DNA of 64,000 nt, taken from contig BCHU01000003.1 of assembly GCA_001599715.1 (NCBI GenBank), positions 1,798,001 through 1,862,000 of the forward strand. The letters run 5' to 3'. This DNA comes from Phaeotremella fagi (taxonomy: Eukaryota; Basidiomycota; Tremellomycetes; Tremellales; Phaeotremellaceae). The notes under the pieces were generated by a model that saw only the letters and a list, made by a program, of their open reading frames with translations, did not search any database and had not been told where the DNA came from. Shown piece by piece: positions 59,701-64,000 of this stretch; the stretch's first letter is position 1, and each line of letters begins with the position of its first letter. The position numbers and the translations under genes were made by a program.

Positions 59701-60996
59701 CCCCTTCAATCAGACCGTTTTCTATTCTTAGATCTGATAGTCCCCATTCAGCAGAAAGAAGGTCTGCAAGTGCTTCTGCACCGTGGCGATTGAATGGGGC
59801 ATCCAGGGTTTGTGGAGTCGGTTGGGAGGGTGCGGTGGTGGTAGGATGGTTTTGGAGGAGATCCAGAGATGTTAATGTTAGATATAAAAGACGTGGTCTA
59901 GGTGCTGGGGCAAGAATCTTTTGATATTGTCAGCTGTATATATAGACCTGGCTTCAGTCGGAACCCACCTCAAGAGCTCTAACAACGCCTAAGCGTGGTC
60001 TTTCCTCTCGAATCCGACACGCCGACTCGTATAGCGTTACCAAACGTTGTGGTGTCCAATAGTGCACTCCGGTCGTGGTTGTCAGTAAAGATCGATGTGT
60101 GGTTTCGATCTAAACAATCAGCAAACGATACAAGAACCCTTACTCACTCTCTTTCTATCTTCCAGAACCTTTTCACTCCATGGTTCACCTTGACTACTGA
60201 TCGGATAAGTTATACTCATGCTGGGTAGAACAAAAGTCGCTCTTTTCAACGGTCGTTTTTGTCTACTTTTCTCTGAGATCGGTTGAGGAGAGACAGTGTC
60301 AGGTAAAGAAATTGATTTAGAGACAGGTGATGAAGTAGGTGACGGGGTTCCTGGGGTTGTGACACCAGCAGAGAACCTGCTCAAACCTAAACCAAGACGA
60401 CCAGATAGAGCATTCAAAGTTCCACCAACAGCTGTGGTTACAGCAGCAGCAGCACCTGCAGCCGTTGAAGGTCCAGGTCCACCGTTGCTGTTGTTGTTAC
60501 CACCCATGAATCCATTAGCAACCCCACCGCGACCGGAATAGGTAACGTTGTTGTTACTTTCGCTACCTTCTGAATCGAATAACACTCTAGCACTTCCCCC
60601 TACAACGTTGACTGAACCTAGAACTATGTCCCTGATCTTATTTGATAGAGTGGGTTTAGCGGGCGGAGGTGGTGGTTTGAGAATACCTTTGGTTGGTGGT
60701 TTCGGTCGTCTTTTAGCTGGAGTTGGTGGTGGGGAAACAGTAGCTGATACCGTAGGAGGAGAGACTGATACATCTGTCTGTGTTGGAGGTTGAGTTACAT
60801 CTGAAGCTATAGAGGGTGGGATGGTATCTTCGATAGGAGATGAGGTGCTTGTTGTCTGGGAGGTTGGTTGGGAGGTTGATTCAACGGTTTCTGATTCATT
60901 CTCGATGGTTTTTGAATCATCTTTCGACGGTGAAGAAGGTGAAGTATCTTTCTGATCATCTTTCACCTCTTGTTGCTTATCTATTCCATCCATCAT
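56787..60996 (-). CDS. Leucine-rich-repeat protein, PPP1R37 (LRRC68)-like
   Basis: A long multi-exon gene, roughly 1,200 residues or more. The Ser/Thr/Pro-rich head (residues 1-250) ends in RPLKRATFVLPSMSITYPIS, close to the RVxF-type entry (KRVTFPSDEDIV) of animal PPP1R37. The LRR region holds LLYLTLTSLDLLQNHP, LPSLSLAGNKKIKAGGWRLV, SLKSLNLSDTIWDRKGIDYL, LKVLNLSDNKIEPSGLTALA, SSLETLDLSSNPCSGPN, LKRLFLSDTSLTTEGAIALA and LIRCLDISIPPNNMDMAELS, each of ribonuclease-inhibitor type. The C-terminal half is Ser/Asp/Glu-rich, with the helix TELERLLSLNDLLSGLIDSA. The final exon (56787 to about 56881) ends EDEISVA. It may bind PP1; the Val to Ala change in the docking motif makes that uncertain. Confidence 0.75.
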
Positions 60997-61464
60997 ATGA
61001 AAATAAGTAATGAGAATAACATGAATATCGTCTAAATTCGCGTTTCCAACACCTATCGCTGTAACACTGCGTAGGAGGCGCAGCCGGCGCGCCTAGCAAG
61101 GTTGATAACTTTTAGGCGTGTGATTTGTGGGACGCCTATTTAAGCAGAGGATATTTTTGAAATGGCCTAGGGCTCTTGTCAACTTTTCATCCATTTCACA
61201 GGTTAATTTAACATTTTTATTTTCAACAACAAACTCAAACAGTATCATCAAAGAGATCATCATACCTTCACGTAAATCATACAGTGGATTTTCTACTATT
61301 TATACCCTTTTCAACTGCCCTCGTAATCGAATTTACCCCCCATCAAAGCTTAAATCAAAGGAAGTTCGGCCTTTCATTTTGAAGTGTTTAACGTTTCATC
61401 AGACCTATCACCCAACCATCCTCTGATCAACTTCTTTCATTCAACTCCTAGGAATCATATCATC
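60997..61464. promoter_or_regulatory. Divergent promoter of LRR gene and Hsf gene
   Basis: Contains a GC-rich palindromic stretch around GCCGGCGCGCC (about 61084) and a TAGGCGT/ACGCCTA inverted repeat at 61113-61138 near the Hsf 5' end. No classical nGAAn array was obvious. Confidence 0.45.
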
Positions 61465-63965
61465 ATGACAACAAATCTCAACGCTGTAGCTGGCCCATCA
61501 AAATATCCAGATTCAGTAAAATCAGAACCTCCATCGCCCGAGGATTCGCTATTCGGGAATCATCCAAGTCCAAGTGGAGAACCAACCTCTGGTACCACAG
61601 AGAACACTGGTGTCGTTGAGAATACCGCTACAAAACCTGGAGTCAATGTCGATGATATGGGAGAGGTCATCAAAGTCCCCGCTTTTTTGCAGAAACTGTA
61701 TAGGTAAGTGTTTTCGTCACTGCGGATAAAGTCGCTCGTTGACGTGGTCTTTTAGTATGGTCTCTGATTCTTCGACTGATGAATTGATTCATTGGGCCGA
61801 ATCTGGAAACTCTTTCTTTGGTAGGTTGATTGATTATCGGATATGATCTTTGCTGATTCTGTTACCCAGTTCCCAACCATGAACGTTTTGGAAAGGAATT
61901 GTTGCCTAGATTCTTCAAACATGCCAATTTCTCAAGTTTCGTCAGACAGTTGAATATGTACGGGTTTCGTGAGTAACTTTTAATGCCATCTTCGAATAAA
62001 GCTAATTTGAATAAAGACAAGGTCCCTCATTTACAATCTGGTGTTTTGAAGAACGACGCTCCGTCTGAACTCTGGGAGTTCGTCAATCCATTCTTCAAGA
62101 AAGATCAACCGCAATTGTTAGCCAAAGTTACAAGAAAGAATAATCGACCAGGAATGCCTAATCAACCTGCACCTGCGGCGGTCAATGGAACGAGAACGTC
62201 TGCGAGACAAGCGAATGCTACCGTCAATCAAATTAATGGTCAACATTACCCTGTCCATTTGTTAACCGATGGAACTATTGATGGCGAAGCTGGACCTTTG
62301 ATCGTACCCTCTACCGGTCAAACGGTTGATCTATCAGCCATCACATCGGGTATAGCTGCTATACAAAGAACGCAAGCGTCAATAGGGGCAGAATTAAAAG
62401 CTTTACAAACGTCAAACGAACATTTATGGCGAGAAGCGTTAGAATCTAGAGAAACCCGTCGCAAACATCAAGAAACCATCGACTTGATCGTCAGTTTCTT
62501 GGAAAGATTATTTGGGAAAGAAGGCGAAGGTGTTAAAGGACTTGCGGAGGCTTTAAGGAGAGGTGCAGCCATGGGTAGAAGAGATGACGGATCTGAAGAT
62601 ACTGCTGGAAGGAAAAGGAGGAGATTGGGTTTGGATAGAATGATAGGAGACGGTGTCGTGGGTGGTGAAGGCGATGTTATGGATGACGATAAAATTTGGG
62701 ATGGAGAGGATGATTTGGTTGAAATTTCGTCTGCAGGTGGGTATCAGCTAAATCACTCGTTTTGCACGTCAACTGATCGTTTCAATCCAGGTTTGAAAGA
62801 TCCATTCAAATTTTCACTCCCACCCCGTGTCTCACGAACGAAATCTCGTCAAACCAATCCTACTCAAAGTACCAGTACGACAGATTCATGGAACACGAAT
62901 CTATCTCCACGATTCACGACACTGCCTGATGAAATCATTTCAAACAACGCGTCTCCGTTTACACCTGCTTCCACATCCGGTCAAAATAGTAGGGATTCAA
63001 ATACAGGTCGAGAGACTACTTTGGCACCAGGTGGTTTAAGTCCTTTATCAGATATTGGTGGACTTCCTGGGAACAACAACACCGTCACTCAATATAATTC
63101 CGTTCCTTCTACCAATTTCAATCAAGGGATGGGATTTTCTGCTCCCAATGGTAATATCGACAACAACGTTAATGCAGGGAATAATCCATTTACTCTACAA
63201 AATATCTCAACTGGTTCGACTGGGAATACAAATGTAAATTCAAGTTCAACTTCGACAGGATCAAATGTCCCACCACCGATGTCACCGAATTCATCAGCTG
63301 CAGCGGCGTCTGCTTTCAATCTAGATCCATCAATCTTACAAACTACTATAGGATCATTGTTACAATCACCAGCTGCTGCTCAAATGTTCTTGAATTCTTT
63401 GACAGCCTCTGCACAAGGTCAAGCGGCTTTACAAACCCCTAAAGCAGGACCATTGAATTCTAACCTGAATTCGAACTTCAATTCAAACGATTTCCCATTC
63501 CCAAACTTGAACAATCAGTATCAGGATAATAACAATCTTTCTACCATTGGTCAAAATCTAAATTCAAATACGAATAACGATACGAATTACAATCTTGTTG
63601 ATCCGAATTTGAATTTATACGGTCAACTGGCACCGTTAGATCAACAACAGAATCAACATCAACAACAGTTGTTGAACAACAACAACGACCTATTAAACAC
63701 TTATCAAAACGCTCATAACATGAATGGAGATGTTGATAAACTACAAGAAAGTATAGATTCATTCGTTAGATCCATGGGATTGGATCTACCTAACAACGCG
63801 AACAATGGTGTCGATTTGAATCAAAACAATTATAATTATGGAGCTGGAGCTGGAGCTGGGGTCGTTAATGGGAATGGAACTACATTGGGTGATAATGGAT
63901 TAGGTGATGATTTTAACGTTGATGAATTTTTGGAAAGACTTGGGAAAGAAGATTTTGGGAGTTGA
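61465..63965 (+). CDS. HSF1: Heat-shock transcription factor (Hsf1-like)
   Basis: Five exons: 61465-61703, about 61757-61820, about 61871-61970, about 62019-62734, about 62792-63965. Acidic Ser/Pro head, then the DNA-binding domain assembled over three introns: [40 protein letters not shown] and [28 protein letters not shown]. The helical oligomerisation part is [20 protein letters not shown] and [30 protein letters not shown] may be a nuclear signal. The C-terminal third is Asn/Gln/Ser-rich, as in fungal Hsf activation regions, ending [14 protein letters not shown]. In-frame ATG readings from 61983 only cover the part after an intron and are not the start. Confidence 0.95.
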
Positions 63966-64000
63966 AGGTGGTGAGGTAGGATGATGGTTAGATATTGTAT

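Overview
The window is nuclear DNA from a basidiomycete yeast, most likely a tremellomycete of the Cryptococcus/Kwoniella type. The reasons are about 30 closely packed protein genes on both strands, nearly all cut by many introns of roughly 40-70 bases with GTRNGT donors and CTRAC/CTGAY branch sites, and family members that look like tremellomycete proteins: a TEY MAP kinase of the Ustilago Kpp2 / Cryptococcus Cpk1 kind, Kre9-type wall protein, Flo8-type LisH factor. I see no transposon, tRNA, rRNA or CRISPR. All exon models come from reading splice signals and frame by eye. Intergenic notes are visual readings only.

Layout. 1-3869 (minus): 3' part cut off by the window edge of a very Gln-rich LisH/LUFS (Flo8-like) transcription regulator, with a long leader. 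6344-9268 (plus): GNAT acetyltransferase and aldo/keto reductase. 9495-13903: M20 amidohydrolase (minus), Dal5-like MFS carrier (plus), RidA deaminase (plus); the last three look like a small nitrogen-compound catabolic group. 14036-20805: Rsc9-type chromatin remodeller subunit (minus), Utp7 ribosome biogenesis WD40 protein (plus), MAP kinase (plus) with two microexons. 21449-23988: a secreted Ala/Thr-rich protein in about 17 exons.

24784-32109 is a histone cluster: canonical H2A (minus) and H2B (plus) share a divergent promoter, then come two strongly divergent H2A-like genes in tandem (both minus), then canonical H3 (plus). The two H2A-like genes share intron positions with each other but not with canonical H2A, and share promoter motifs, so they are sister duplicates. 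One has lost the conserved second DNA-binding loop and the C-terminal SQ tail; the other has a lysine-rich tail and an in-frame stop in its apparent first exon. This is the most unusual content of the window.

32509-45225: Vps68 (minus), GATA factor (minus), mitochondrial seryl-tRNA synthetase (plus), Kre9/Knh1-like GPI protein (minus), DHA1 MFS (minus), STRAP WD40 (minus), Sm-D1 (plus). 46562-53200: unknown secreted protein (plus), metacaspase (plus), Rtr1/RPAP2 CTD phosphatase (plus), sugar-porter MFS (minus). 54483-63965: two intronless unknown genes (plus), a PPP1R37-like leucine-rich-repeat protein (minus), and a heat-shock transcription factor (plus).
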